A stretch of 64,000 bases of DNA from Sediminicoccus rosea (GTDB taxonomy: Bacteria > Pseudomonadota > Alphaproteobacteria > Acetobacterales > Acetobacteraceae), in contig NZ_CP137852.1 of assembly GCF_033547095.1 (NCBI RefSeq), positions 4,551,001 to 4,615,000 of the forward strand, read 5' to 3'. Under the pieces are notes generated by a model. It was not told the DNA's origin. It saw nothing but the letters and a program-made list of their open reading frames with translations, and did no database searches. The translations under genes and the position numbers were made by a program. Positions 34,546 to 42,883 of this stretch are shown piece after piece. Within the stretch, counting starts at the first letter, position 1. Each line of letters opens with the position of its first letter.

Positions 34546-34676
34546 CTGTCCAGCGGCCTACCGGCCGCTTAAGCGCCGATTCACCATCGCGGGCCCATGA
34601 AGGCCACGGGGCGCCGCAGGAGCCGGACGCCACGCCTCGAAAGCAACATCATGCCGGAAGCCGCGGAGACCACAGC

Positions 34677-36278
34677 ATGAGCACCGCCGCCCGCCGCCCC
34701 CTGGGCGACCGCGAGCGCTTCGTCGCCTTCGCCTTCGCCGGCGCCGACATGCTGGTCGAGACCAACCTGGAAGGCCAGATCGCCTTCACCGCCGGCGCCT
34801 TCCGCGTGCGCTTCGGCGCCGCGCCGGAAAGCTTCATGGGCCAGGACCTCGCCGCCCTCATCGCCGCGCCCGATCGCAGCAGCTTCGCCGCCGCCCTGGC
34901 CTTGATGCCCGAGCGCGGCCGCCTCTCGCCCACCGTGATCCGCCTCGCGAATGCCGAACAGACGCCCTTCGTCGTTTCCGGCCTGCACCTGGCCCTGCCG
35001 GGCGAGCCGCCGCGGCTGTGCCTTTCCATGGGCCCGGTGCCCATCCCGCTCGATCCCGCGGCCGATGCCACGCCCACCGCCGTGGCGCTGCTGCGCGAAG
35101 CGGAGACGCGGCTACGCCGGCCGGGCCAAGGCGCGGGCGGGCTCGGCCTCATCGAGGTGTCGGGCCCGATGACGGCGGAGATGCGCGCCGCGCTGACCGG
35201 CCAGGCCGGCAACATGGCGGCGGAGCTGGCGCCGGGCCGCTACGGGCTGCTCTCCGCCGCCGGAGCCAGCGCGGCCGAGATCGCCGCCGTGACCGAACGC
35301 CTCGAGATCCTGCTGCGGCAGCAGGGACAAGGGGGCAGCGTGAGCGGCGGCATGCTGCAGCTGGATGGGGGCGCGCTTTCGCCCGTCCAGGCCGTCCGGG
35401 CATTGCGGCATGGGCTGGCCACCTTCACCCGCGCCGGCGCCGCCGGGCTGCTCGAGGAGGGCTTCAGCAACGGGCTCTCGGGCTTCGTCGAGCAGATCAC
35501 CGCGCGCGCCGGCACCATCCGCAGGGCCATCGCCCAGCGGCGCTTCCACCTCGACTACCAGCCCATCATGAGCCTCGGCGAGCGCGCCCTGCACCATTAC
35601 GAGGCGCTGCTCCGCCCCGAGCGTGGCCTGCTGGGGGCCGATGCGGGCCCGCAGGATTTCGTCACCCTGGCCGAGACGGTCGGCCTGACGGAGGAACTCG
35701 ACCTCGCCGTCACCGAGGTCGCTTTGCAGGCGGCCAGCGCACTCACCGGGGCGCAGCGCATCGCGGTGAACATCTCCGGCCTGTCGCTCCAGAGCACGGC
35801 CTTCCGCAAGAGCCTGGACGCGCTGATCGCGGCCCATCCCTCCGCCGGGCAGCGCCTGATGGTGGAGCTGACCGAGAGCGCCGAGATCGAGGAGGAGGCC
35901 GCAGCCGCCGCCACGCTCGAAAGCCTGCGCGCGCGCGGCATCCCGGTCTGCCTCGATGATTTCGGCGCGGGCGCCGCGGCCTTCCGCTACCTCAAAGCCT
36001 TCCGCGTGGACTATGTGAAGGTGGATGGCAGCTTCGTCGAGGCGGCGATGCGCAGCGAGCGGGACCGCAGCTTCGTTGCCTCCATGGTGGATCTTTCCGT
36101 CGCCGTGGGCGCCCGCGTGGTGGCCGAGCGGATCGAGACGGAAGAGATGGCGCTCATGATGCGCGGGCTTGGCGTGCATCTCGGCCAGGGCTGGCATTTC
36201 GGCCGCCCCGGCCCCCTGCCGAAGCCCCAGACGGTGGCAGTGGCGCGACGCAGCGGAAAGCAGGAAAGCTGGGGCTGA
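34677..36278 (+). CDS. EAL-domain c-di-GMP phosphodiesterase
   Basis: 533 residues. Residues about 10-125 resemble a PAS-type sensor; about 135-265 have the strand-helix rhythm of a GGDEF domain without a GGDEF motif; about 285-520 form an EAL domain. The EAL residues look intact: YEALLR, AVNISGLSLQ (metal Asn), MVELTES (Glu), CLDDFGAG (Asp pair), VKVDGSFV (Lys), VAERIETEE (Glu) and GVHLGQGWHFGRP. It should hydrolyse c-di-GMP in the cytoplasm and lower biofilm signalling. Start ATG 34677 with GGAG 8 nt upstream; the frame open to 34218 runs into the divergent tcuA. Confidence 0.88.
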   Translation: MSTAARRPLGDRERFVAFAFAGADMLVETNLEGQIAFTAGAFRVRFGAAPESFMGQDLAALIAAPDRSSFAAALALMPERGRLSPTVIRLANAEQTPFVVSGLHLALPGEPPRLCLSMGPVPIPLDPAADATPTAVALLREAETRLRRPGQGAGGLGLIEVSGPMTAEMRAALTGQAGNMAAELAPGRYGLLSAAGASAAEIAAVTERLEILLRQQGQGGSVSGGMLQLDGGALSPVQAVRALRHGLATFTRAGAAGLLEEGFSNGLSGFVEQITARAGTIRRAIAQRRFHLDYQPIMSLGERALHHYEALLRPERGLLGADAGPQDFVTLAETVGLTEELDLAVTEVALQAASALTGAQRIAVNISGLSLQSTAFRKSLDALIAAHPSAGQRLMVELTESAEIEEEAAAAATLESLRARGIPVCLDDFGAGAAAFRYLKAFRVDYVKVDGSFVEAAMRSERDRSFVASMVDLSVAVGARVVAERIETEEMALMMRGLGVHLGQGWHFGRPGPLPKPQTVAVARRSGKQESWG

Positions 36279-36320
36279 CGGGCTTCCCAGGCCCGGGCGC
36301 AGCGCCCTAGGCTCGTCCGC

Positions 36321-37517
36321 ATGAGTCGTGATCGTGTTCTCATCGTGGGCGCGGGGCCGGTCGGCCTTGTCGCCGCCGCGGCCTTGGCGGCCGAGGCCAT
36401 TCCCGTCGCCATCATCGAGGCCGAGCGCGACCTGCCGGACGGCATGCGCGCCAGCACCTTCCACCCGCCCACGCTCGACATGCTGGAGCGCTTCGGCGTG
36501 GTGGAGAGCCTGATCGCGGACGGCCTGATCTGCCCCACCTGGCAGTTCCGCGACCGTGCCGAGGGGCCCATCGCCACCTTCGACCACGCGATGATCGCGG
36601 ATGACACGCGCCACCCCTACCGCCTGCAATGCGAGCAATGGCGGCTCACGCGCCTGCTGCGCGAGCGCCTGGCGGCGAATGCGGCGGTGGAGTTCATCTA
36701 CGACGCGCGCGCGCTCGGCGTGACGCAGGACAAGGACGGCGTTCGCCTCACCATCAGCCGGCCGGACGGCCATCGGGAAGAACTGGCCGGCCGCTTCCTC
36801 ATCGGCGCCGACGGCGCGCGCAGCGCCATCCGCAAGAGCCTTGGCATCGGCTTCGAGGGGCAGACCATCCCCGAGATCTACCTGACGCTCTCCACGCCCT
36901 TCGCCTATCACGACGCGATCGAGGACCTCACCAACATCGCCTATATCAGCGACCCGGATGAGTGGTTCGTGCTGCTGCGGAACCGCAACCTCTGGCGCCT
37001 GCTGCTGCCGACCGACCCGAACGAGCCGGAGGAGGTCATGCTCTCCGATGCGCGGATCGAGCAGCGCATGCAGGAGGTTCTGTCCAAGGGCGGCGCCTAC
37101 GAGATTACGCACCGCACCGCCTATCGCGTGCATGAGCGCGTGGCCGAGCGCTATGTGGAAGGCCGTGTCTTCCTCGCGGGCGATGCGGCGCATGTGAACA
37201 ATCCGCTCGGCGGCATGGGCATGAATGGCGGCATCCATGACGCACTGAACCTGGCGGAGAAGCTTGCCGCCGTCTGGCGCGGCGCGCCGCTGGCGGCGAT
37301 GGGCCGCTACGAGCGGCAGCGGCGCAAGGTGGCGCTGGAGGTCGTGCAGCAGCAGGCGCTGCGGAACCGCTCCATCCTGAACCAGAAGGACCCGGCGGTG
37401 CGCCAGGCCTTCCTCGACGATCTGCGCGCGACGGTGGCCGATCCGGCGCGACACCGCGCGCATCTGCTGCGCACCAGCATGATCCAAAGCCTGCGTGACC
37501 TGGAGGCCATCGAATGA
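36321..37517 (+). CDS. Group A flavoprotein monooxygenase (PheA/TfdB/UbiH type)
   Basis: 398 residues. FAD loop VLIVGAGPVGLVAAAAL at 6-22, RASTFHPPTLDMLERFG near 48, the D-G motif IGADGARSAIRK near 160 and GDAAHVNNPLGGMGMNGG near 291 are the standard four landmarks of aromatic hydroxylases. The thioredoxin-like C-terminal domain of phenol hydroxylases is absent. Heads a three-gene overlapping operon with an amidohydrolase-like protein and a crotonase, so a ring or heterocycle hydroxylation is likely; the substrate is not visible. Confidence 0.85.
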   Translation: MSRDRVLIVGAGPVGLVAAAALAAEAIPVAIIEAERDLPDGMRASTFHPPTLDMLERFGVVESLIADGLICPTWQFRDRAEGPIATFDHAMIADDTRHPYRLQCEQWRLTRLLRERLAANAAVEFIYDARALGVTQDKDGVRLTISRPDGHREELAGRFLIGADGARSAIRKSLGIGFEGQTIPEIYLTLSTPFAYHDAIEDLTNIAYISDPDEWFVLLRNRNLWRLLLPTDPNEPEEVMLSDARIEQRMQEVLSKGGAYEITHRTAYRVHERVAERYVEGRVFLAGDAAHVNNPLGGMGMNGGIHDALNLAEKLAAVWRGAPLAAMGRYERQRRKVALEVVQQQALRNRSILNQKDPAVRQAFLDDLRATVADPARHRAHLLRTSMIQSLRDLEAIE

Positions 37518-38131
37518 CCGAGACCGATGAAGAAATCTACGCCCGCCAGGGCCTCGGCCGCCGTGCGGGCTTCGGCGTCGCGCCCGCGCTGGTCATCGTG
37601 GACTATGTGGTGGGCTTCGCCGACCCGTCGCAATTCGGCGGCGGAAATATCGGCCCCGCCATCGCTGAAACCGTCCATCTGCTCGCCCATGCGCGGCGCA
37701 AGGGCTGGCCGGTCGCGCATACCCGCGTGGTCTATGCCGAAGATGGCTCGGATGCGGGCGTCTTCACCCTGAAGGCGCCTTCGTTGCTGAAGCTGACGGA
37801 GCATTCGCCGCTCTCGCAGATCATCCCGGAACTCACGCCCGCGCCGGGCGAACTCGTGGTGCGCAAGCGCGGCGCCTCGGCCTTTTTCGACACGAATCTC
37901 GCGGGCTTCCTGACGATGCGACGGGTGGACACGCTGATCGTGGCAGGCTGCACCACCTCGGGCTGCGTGCGCGCGACGGTGGTCGATTCCCTGCAGCATG
38001 ATTTCCGCACCATCGTGGCGACGGATTGCGTGGGCGACCGCGCCATCGCGCCGCATGAGGCCAACCTCTTCGACATGGGCCAGAAATACGCGGACCTGAT
38101 GACGCGGGCCGAGATCGAGGCGCTGGGGTGA
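37514..38131 (+). CDS. Isochorismatase-superfamily hydrolase
   Basis: 205 residues; ATG overlaps the monooxygenase stop by 4 bp. Catalytic triad of cysteine hydrolases in this family: Asp in ALVIVDYVVGF near 30, Lys in VVRKRGASAF near 116 and Cys in AGCTTSGCVRATVVDS near 152. The layout with a long N-terminal stretch is nearest to N-carbamoylsarcosine amidase and maleamate amidohydrolase (NicF). With a flavin monooxygenase upstream, an amide-bond hydrolysis in N-heterocycle breakdown is a reasonable guess, not shown. Confidence 0.85.
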   Translation: MTETDEEIYARQGLGRRAGFGVAPALVIVDYVVGFADPSQFGGGNIGPAIAETVHLLAHARRKGWPVAHTRVVYAEDGSDAGVFTLKAPSLLKLTEHSPLSQIIPELTPAPGELVVRKRGASAFFDTNLAGFLTMRRVDTLIVAGCTTSGCVRATVVDSLQHDFRTIVATDCVGDRAIAPHEANLFDMGQKYADLMTRAEIEALG

Positions 38132-38919
38132 ACGAGGCGCGCGTCACGCTGGAGGTCGCGGCCGGCATCGCGCGCCTCACCTTCGACCATCCGCGCCGGA
38201 TGAACGCCATCACCGCCGCCATGTGGCAGGCGCTGCCCGGCCTGCTGGACCAGGTCCAGGACGACCCCGCCATCCGCGTGCTGCTGCTCCAGGGTGCGGG
38301 CGATCGGGCCTTCTGCACCGGCAACGACATCTCGGAATTCGAGGCGATCCGCGCCGATGCCGCGCAATCCGCCGCCTACAACGCGCTCCAGCGCGCGGTG
38401 GCGGAACGCATGGCGGCGCTGGAGAAGCCCGCCATCGCCGCCATCCACGGCCATTGCCTGGGCGCAGGGCTCGAGCTCGCCCTGCAATGCGACATGCGCT
38501 TCGCGAGCCAGGAGGCGCGCATGGGCGTGCCCGCCGTCCGCCTGGGCCTGCCCTACCGGCTGGAGGATATCGCGAAGCTCGTGGATGTGGCCGGCCTCGC
38601 CACCGCGCGGCGCATGGTGCTGACCGGGCGCAGCTTCGCCGGCGCCGAGCTGGAGCGGATGGGCCTCGTCACGCAAATGCTGCCCGATCGGGCCGCGATG
38701 CTGGCAGCGGCCGAGGCGGCGGCCAGCGACATCGCCGCGGCCGCACCGCTCTCGCTGCGCGCCGCCAAGGCCGCCTTCCGCGAGATCGCGCGACGCGACG
38801 GCCCGCCAGACCTGGCCCGCGCCCAGGCGCTGGCCGACGCCTGCTACGACAGCGCCGATTACGCCGAGGGCCGCGCCGCCCGGCGCGAGGGCCGCCCGCC
38901 GCGCTTCACCGGCCGCTAA
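38128..38919 (+). CDS. Enoyl-CoA hydratase/isomerase family protein (crotonase)
   Basis: 263 residues; GTG 38128 overlaps the previous stop by 4 bp (GTGA). Both oxyanion-hole segments are present: FCTGNDISEFEAI near 60 and AIHGHCLGAGLELALQC near 105. The usual hydratase Glu pair is not obvious: where E-x-x-x-G-x-x-P is expected the sequence is RMGVPAVRLGLPYRLED, so the reaction may differ from plain hydration. Closes the three-gene operon and its stop overlaps that of the convergent small membrane protein by 4 bp. Confidence 0.85.
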   Translation: MNEARVTLEVAAGIARLTFDHPRRMNAITAAMWQALPGLLDQVQDDPAIRVLLLQGAGDRAFCTGNDISEFEAIRADAAQSAAYNALQRAVAERMAALEKPAIAAIHGHCLGAGLELALQCDMRFASQEARMGVPAVRLGLPYRLEDIAKLVDVAGLATARRMVLTGRSFAGAELERMGLVTQMLPDRAAMLAAAEAAASDIAAAAPLSLRAAKAAFREIARRDGPPDLARAQALADACYDSADYAEGRAARREGRPPRFTGR

Positions 38920-39134
38920 TCCCCCGCGCGCGACTTCCGCTTGCCCAGCGCCATGCTGAGCGCGAAGACGCCCATACCCCCCAGCAGCGACATCAGGATG
39001 AAGCCCCATTTCAGCCCGGCGGTGCGGGCCTTGGGGTCATCCATCACCTGCACCAGCAGCAGCCCGAAGATGACGACGCCAACACTGCCGATGGCCGTCG
39101 CGACGATGCCGAACTGCCGCATCCTGCGGTCCAT
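38916..39134 (-). CDS. Small two-helix membrane protein
   Basis: 72 residues. GGGGAGG lies right before ATG 39134. Two hydrophobic helices, about residues 8-29 and 42-63, joined by a short charged loop (DDPKARTAGLKW), with a basic tail (GKRKSRAGD). No family recognised. It sits between the convergent crotonase and the ndh gene, 21 bp before the end of the latter... its start lies 22 bp left of the ndh stop, so read-through from ndh is possible. Confidence 0.6.
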   Translation of the reverse strand: MDRRMRQFGIVATAIGSVGVVIFGLLLVQVMDDPKARTAGLKWGFILMSLLGGMGVFALSMALGKRKSRAGD

Positions 39135-39155
39135 GCCTCCCCTCCCCTTTCTGGT

Positions 39156-40469
39156 TCAGTGGAGTTTGACACCAGGCTCCGCCCTTTGCGAGACGAGGCT
39201 GGCCAGGCTGCGCCAGGCGGTGGGCGCGCTGCCATGCAGCGCCGTCTGGTGCATCTTGTAGAGCGAGCGATACATCAGCCGCGCGAAATACCCCTCGATG
39301 AACATGGACTTGCCCACCAGGAAGCCCATCAGGCTGCCCACCGTGCTGTATTTTCCGAGCGAGACGAGCGAGCCGAAATCCCGATAGACGAAGGGCTCGA
39401 GCGGCTTGCCGTCGAGCAGACGCTCGATCTGGTTGTACATGTGGCTGGCCTGCTGGTGCGCCGCCTGGGCGCGCGGCGGGATCGGCTGGTCCGACCCCTC
39501 GCGCGGGCAGGAGGCGCAGTCGCCCAGCGCGAAGACGCTCTCGTCGCGCGTCGTCTGCAGCGTGGGCAGGACCTTGAGCTGGTTGATCCGGTTGGTTTCG
39601 AGGCCACCGATGTCCTTCAGGAAATCCGCGCCCTTCACCCCCGCCGCCCAGACCGTCAGCTCGGCGGGCAGGAAACCGCCATCGGCCAGGACCACGCCAT
39701 CGGCCCGCACCTCGGCCACGCGCGTGCCGGCATGCACCTCGACGCCCATCTTCGCGAGCAGGTCATTGGTCGCGGCCGAAATGCGCTCGGGCAGGGCGGG
39801 CAGGATGCGCGGCGCCGCCTCCACCAGCATGATGCGGATGTCGCGCTCGGGCTGGATGCGATCGAGGCCATAGGCGACGACGGCGCGCACGGTGCGGTGC
39901 AGTTCGGCGGCCAGCTCCGTGCCGGTCGCGCCCGCGCCGATGATCGCCACATGCAATTGCCCGGGCCGCACCGGCTCGGGCTGCGCGTTGGCGCGCAGGC
40001 AGGCGTTCACCAGGCGGCGGTTGAAGCGACTCGCCTGATCCAGCGTCTCCAGCGGGATGGCGTGCTGCGCGGCGCCGGGCGTGCCGAAATCATTGGTGAC
40101 GGACCCGACCGAGATGATCAGCGTGTCGTAGGCCAGGCGGCTCGCCGGCGTGATCTCGCGCCCTTCCTCGTCCAGCATGGCGCCGAGCAGCACCTCCTTC
40201 GCCGCGCGATCGAGGCCCACCATCTCGCCGAAGCGGTAGGTGAAGTGGTGCCAATGCGCCTGGGCCAGGTAGTTCAGCTCATGCTGCGCGCGATCCAGGC
40301 TGCCCGCCGCCACCGCATGCAGCAACGGCTTCCAGAGATGCGTGCGGCTGCGCTCCACCAGCGTCACCTGTGCGCGCTGTCCTTTCCCGTAGCGATTGCC
40401 GAGGCGGGTGGCGAGTTCGAGGCCGCCGGCGCCCCCTCCGACGATGACGATGCGGTGCGGATCAGCCAT
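39156..40469 (-). CDS. ndh: Type II NADH:quinone dehydrogenase
   Basis: 437 residues, membrane-associated NDH-2 without proton pumping. FAD loop RIVIVGGGAGGLELATRLG at 6-24, NAD loop VAIIGAGATGTELAAELH near 167, second FAD site VFALGDCASCP near 310 and the quinone-side AQAAHQQA near 330. The C-terminal amphipathic region (LVGKSMFIEGYFARLMYRS) should bind the membrane. GGGGG lies 7 nt before ATG 40469; the longer frame to 40529 is not supported. Confidence 0.93.
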   Translation of the reverse strand: MADPHRIVIVGGGAGGLELATRLGNRYGKGQRAQVTLVERSRTHLWKPLLHAVAAGSLDRAQHELNYLAQAHWHHFTYRFGEMVGLDRAAKEVLLGAMLDEEGREITPASRLAYDTLIISVGSVTNDFGTPGAAQHAIPLETLDQASRFNRRLVNACLRANAQPEPVRPGQLHVAIIGAGATGTELAAELHRTVRAVVAYGLDRIQPERDIRIMLVEAAPRILPALPERISAATNDLLAKMGVEVHAGTRVAEVRADGVVLADGGFLPAELTVWAAGVKGADFLKDIGGLETNRINQLKVLPTLQTTRDESVFALGDCASCPREGSDQPIPPRAQAAHQQASHMYNQIERLLDGKPLEPFVYRDFGSLVSLGKYSTVGSLMGFLVGKSMFIEGYFARLMYRSLYKMHQTALHGSAPTAWRSLASLVSQRAEPGVKLH

Positions 40470-40608
40470 GCCAAGCCCCCTTATGCCCAGGGCAGCGTAA
40501 CGCCCGGCATCGTTGCAGGCAAAAAACATATCGGGGGCAACCTTGCGGGGCGGCCAGGCGTTGATGGTCCGCGTGGGTCCTCACGCGCCAGAACCCGGAG
40601 ACCGCGCC

Positions 40609-40773
40609 ATGCCCATCGGCACCATCCTCGTCATCCTTCTCATCATCGCGCTGCTGGGCGGGTTCAGCGGCCGCTTCGGTGGCTATGGCTACGGCTTCGG
40701 CCATGGCAGCATCGGCGTGCTGGGCACGGTCCTGATCATCGTCGTCATCCTGATGGTGTTGGGACGCATCTGA
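40609..40773 (+). CDS. DUF3309 small membrane protein
   Basis: 54 residues: a hydrophobic helix (GTILVILLIIALLGGF), a Gly/Tyr loop (GGYGYGFGHGS) and a second helix (TVLIIVVILMVLGRI). This is exactly the DUF3309 plan; function unknown. CCGGAG lies 8 nt before ATG. A hairpin CGCGTG-GGTCCT-CACGCG at 40570-40587 lies in the leader. Divergent from ndh. Confidence 0.8.
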   Translation: MPIGTILVILLIIALLGGFSGRFGGYGYGFGHGSIGVLGTVLIIVVILMVLGRI

Positions 40774-40784
40774 CGGGGGAATGA

Positions 40785-41105
40785 TTGGCGGAACCTTTCC
40801 AGGTCACGCCCGAGGGGCTGCGGCTCGTCGTCCGCCTCACCCCGCGCGCGGGGCGGGATGGGCTGGATGGCGTCGCGACCACGCCGGATGCGGGAACGCA
40901 TCTGCGCTTGCGCCTCTCTGCCCCGCCAGTGGAAGGCGCGGCCAATGCGGCGCTCATCGCCTTCCTGGCCCGCGCGCTGGGGCTGCGCAAATCCGACATC
41001 CGCCTGCTCGCGGGCGAGCGGGCGCGGGTGAAGCGCCTGCTGCTGGCGGGCGACGGCGCCGAACTGGCCCGGCGCGTCACGGCCTGGATCACCCCCTCGA
41101 CCTGA
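40785..41105 (+). CDS. DUF167/YggU-family protein
   Basis: 106 residues. VRLTPRAGRDGLDG near 16, LRLRLSAPPVEGAANAALI near 41 and SDIRLLAGERARVKRLLL near 70 match the YggU family (P-R-A ... A-P-P-V-x-G-x-A-N). Function unknown. Start is TTG 40785 with GGGGGA just upstream; an overlapping frame from ATG 40781 is spurious. Starts 11 bp after DUF3309. Confidence 0.85.
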   Translation: MAEPFQVTPEGLRLVVRLTPRAGRDGLDGVATTPDAGTHLRLRLSAPPVEGAANAALIAFLARALGLRKSDIRLLAGERARVKRLLLAGDGAELARRVTAWITPST

Positions 41106-41154
41106 GGCGCGCTCCGTGCTTTTTCCGCCGACAACTCCAGCAAAGGGCAGGATC

Positions 41155-41580
41155 GTGAGCGACATCACCATCAATATCGGCGGCGACATCTTCCAGGCGC
41201 GCTTCGAGACCGAGGCCGCGCCGCAGACTGTGGCGCGCTTCCGCCACCTGGTGCCCTACAAGGACCGCATCATCCATGTCCGCTGGAGCGGCGAGGCCTG
41301 CTGGATCCCGATGGGCGAGCGCGACCTCTCCATTGGCTATGAGAACGCGACGAGCTACCCCGCGCCGGGGCAGATCATCGTCTATCCGGGCGGCATCCCC
41401 GGGGCGGTGAGCGAGACGGAGATCCTGGTGGCCTATGGCCCCTGCTGCTTCGCCAGCAAGGCCGGGCAGCTGGCCGGCAACCACTTCCTGACCATCACGG
41501 CCGATCTCGACCGCCTGGCGAAGGTGTGCCGTTCGGTCCTGTGGGACGGCGCGAAGGACATCACCTTCAGCGCCGCCTGA
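41155..41580 (+). CDS. DUF3830-family protein (cyclophilin-like fold)
   Basis: 141 residues from GTG 41155 (the frame is open to 41116). IGGDIFQARFETEAAPQTVARFRHLVP matches the cyclophilin-like N-terminus of DUF3830, followed by HVRWSGEACWIPMG, NATSYPAPGQIIVYPGG and ETEILVAYGPCCFAS. The family tends to occur with Asp/Glu-racemase-type and peptidase/hydrolase genes, as here a few kb on. Function unknown. Its 3' end overlaps the convergent membrane-protein gene by 14 bp. Confidence 0.8.
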   Translation: MSDITINIGGDIFQARFETEAAPQTVARFRHLVPYKDRIIHVRWSGEACWIPMGERDLSIGYENATSYPAPGQIIVYPGGIPGAVSETEILVAYGPCCFASKAGQLAGNHFLTITADLDRLAKVCRSVLWDGAKDITFSAA

Positions 41581-42883
41581 GGGGCAGCAGCGCCAAGCCC
41601 ACGGCGGCCGGCAGCAGCCAGATGATCCGCGCCTCATAGCGGTTCAGCGGCTTGGAGAGCGCGCCCGTCGCCGCGGCATTGCCGCCGATGGCGACGAGCG
41701 CGAAGAGGATGAGGGCGGCGCGCGGCACATCCCGCGCCCGCGCGGCGCGCCAGAGTAGCCACGGCGCCAGCAGCAGCGCCAGCAGCACCACCGGAAGATG
41801 GATGGGCAGGAAGGGCGCCGCCGCCGCGGGCAGCAGGCCGCGCGCCTGCAGCCCCGCATCGAAGCGCGCCAACTCGGCCGCCGGGAAGCCATGTTCGATC
41901 ACCTCGCGCGTGCTGAAGAGCGAGGTGGGCACCAGCGTGTCGCCGACGCGGAACAGGGTGAGCTGGCGCAACGCGTTGCGGAGCATGGCCCAGGCCACCT
42001 CCTCCGGATAGGCGGCGATCGTCGCGCCCACGATCTCTCGCGCCTCGGGAACGGCGCGCAGGCCGCCCAGCTTGCGCAGGCTGCCATCGGCCTCGCTGTT
42101 GATCGGGCTTATGCCCCAGAGGAAATCCTCCGCATCCATCGGCAGGCGATCGAGGAAGCCACAGAGCCGCCAGCCCGGATCCTCTGGGCAGCGCGCCTGC
42201 ATGAGACGCAGCGCGGGTCCGTCATCCTGCAACCGTGCCAGCAGGAAGATCGCGCCATGCGGCGAGGGCGCGAAGCGGCCGAAGGCGGCGTAATTCGCGC
42301 TCGCCAACACCAGCAGCGCGAGCATCGGCGGCGCGGCCACCCGCAGCACGGGGGCCAGACGCCGCGTCAGCAGCGCCGTCATCACGACCAACGCCAGGGC
42401 GGGCGGCAGATGCGCCATGTGGCCCGAGATGGCGAGCGCCCCGAGGAGGCCGACCGCCAGCATCTCGATCCGTGAGAGGCGGCCGAAGCCCAGCAGGAAG
42501 AGACAGAGCGGGCCAAGCGCCGTCAGCGCATCGGGCATCACCGTCGCCAGGAACCAGGGTGCGGAAGTCAGCGCCGCAAGCCCGCCGCAGACCAGCAGAT
42601 GCGCCCCGGGCCCAGGCGCCTCGCGCAGCGCCCGCTGCGTCAGCCAGAGCAGCCAGGAGGCAAGCAGCCCCTGCGCCAGCGCCACCGGCCAGAGCGACCA
42701 GGCCCCATGCAGCGCATGGATCGCGGCACCATAGGTGAGCGACTTGTCCCAGGGCGGCACGCCCATCGTCGTCTGGCGGATGTAGGTGAAGCTGTCCACG
42801 AAGACGAGCGGATAGAGGTTCAGCGCGGCGGGCCAGACCAGCAGCAGCCCGCCGAGCAGAATCGCAAGCGGAATCCTAGCCAA
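41567..42883 (-). CDS. Polytopic membrane protein, unknown
   Basis: About 438 residues with roughly nine to ten membrane segments in the first 230 and last 90 residues, and a central soluble loop (about 215-330). The first loop VDSFTYIRQTTMGVPPWDK carries an acidic residue where GT-C glycosyltransferases have one, so a GT-C-like role is possible but weak. The start is TTG 42883, whose codon overlaps the stop region of the M3 peptidase gene; the reading further upstream lies inside that gene. Small Arg-rich C-terminus. Confidence 0.6.
   Translation of the reverse strand: MARIPLAILLGGLLLVWPAALNLYPLVFVDSFTYIRQTTMGVPPWDKSLTYGAAIHALHGAWSLWPVALAQGLLASWLLWLTQRALREAPGPGAHLLVCGGLAALTSAPWFLATVMPDALTALGPLCLFLLGFGRLSRIEMLAVGLLGALAISGHMAHLPPALALVVMTALLTRRLAPVLRVAAPPMLALLVLASANYAAFGRFAPSPHGAIFLLARLQDDGPALRLMQARCPEDPGWRLCGFLDRLPMDAEDFLWGISPINSEADGSLRKLGGLRAVPEAREIVGATIAAYPEEVAWAMLRNALRQLTLFRVGDTLVPTSLFSTREVIEHGFPAAELARFDAGLQARGLLPAAAAPFLPIHLPVVLLALLLAPWLLWRAARARDVPRAALILFALVAIGGNAAATGALSKPLNRYEARIIWLLPAAVGLALLPLRRR

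Noticed and set aside
35112-37487. 791-codon minus-strand frame opposite the EAL and monooxygenase genes
   Set aside because: Shadow frame; low-complexity Arg/Gly/Ala/His composition and spans two unrelated real genes.
38223-40784. 853-codon plus-strand frame
   Set aside because: Overlaps the crotonase in another frame and runs antisense to ndh; composition is that of a shadow.
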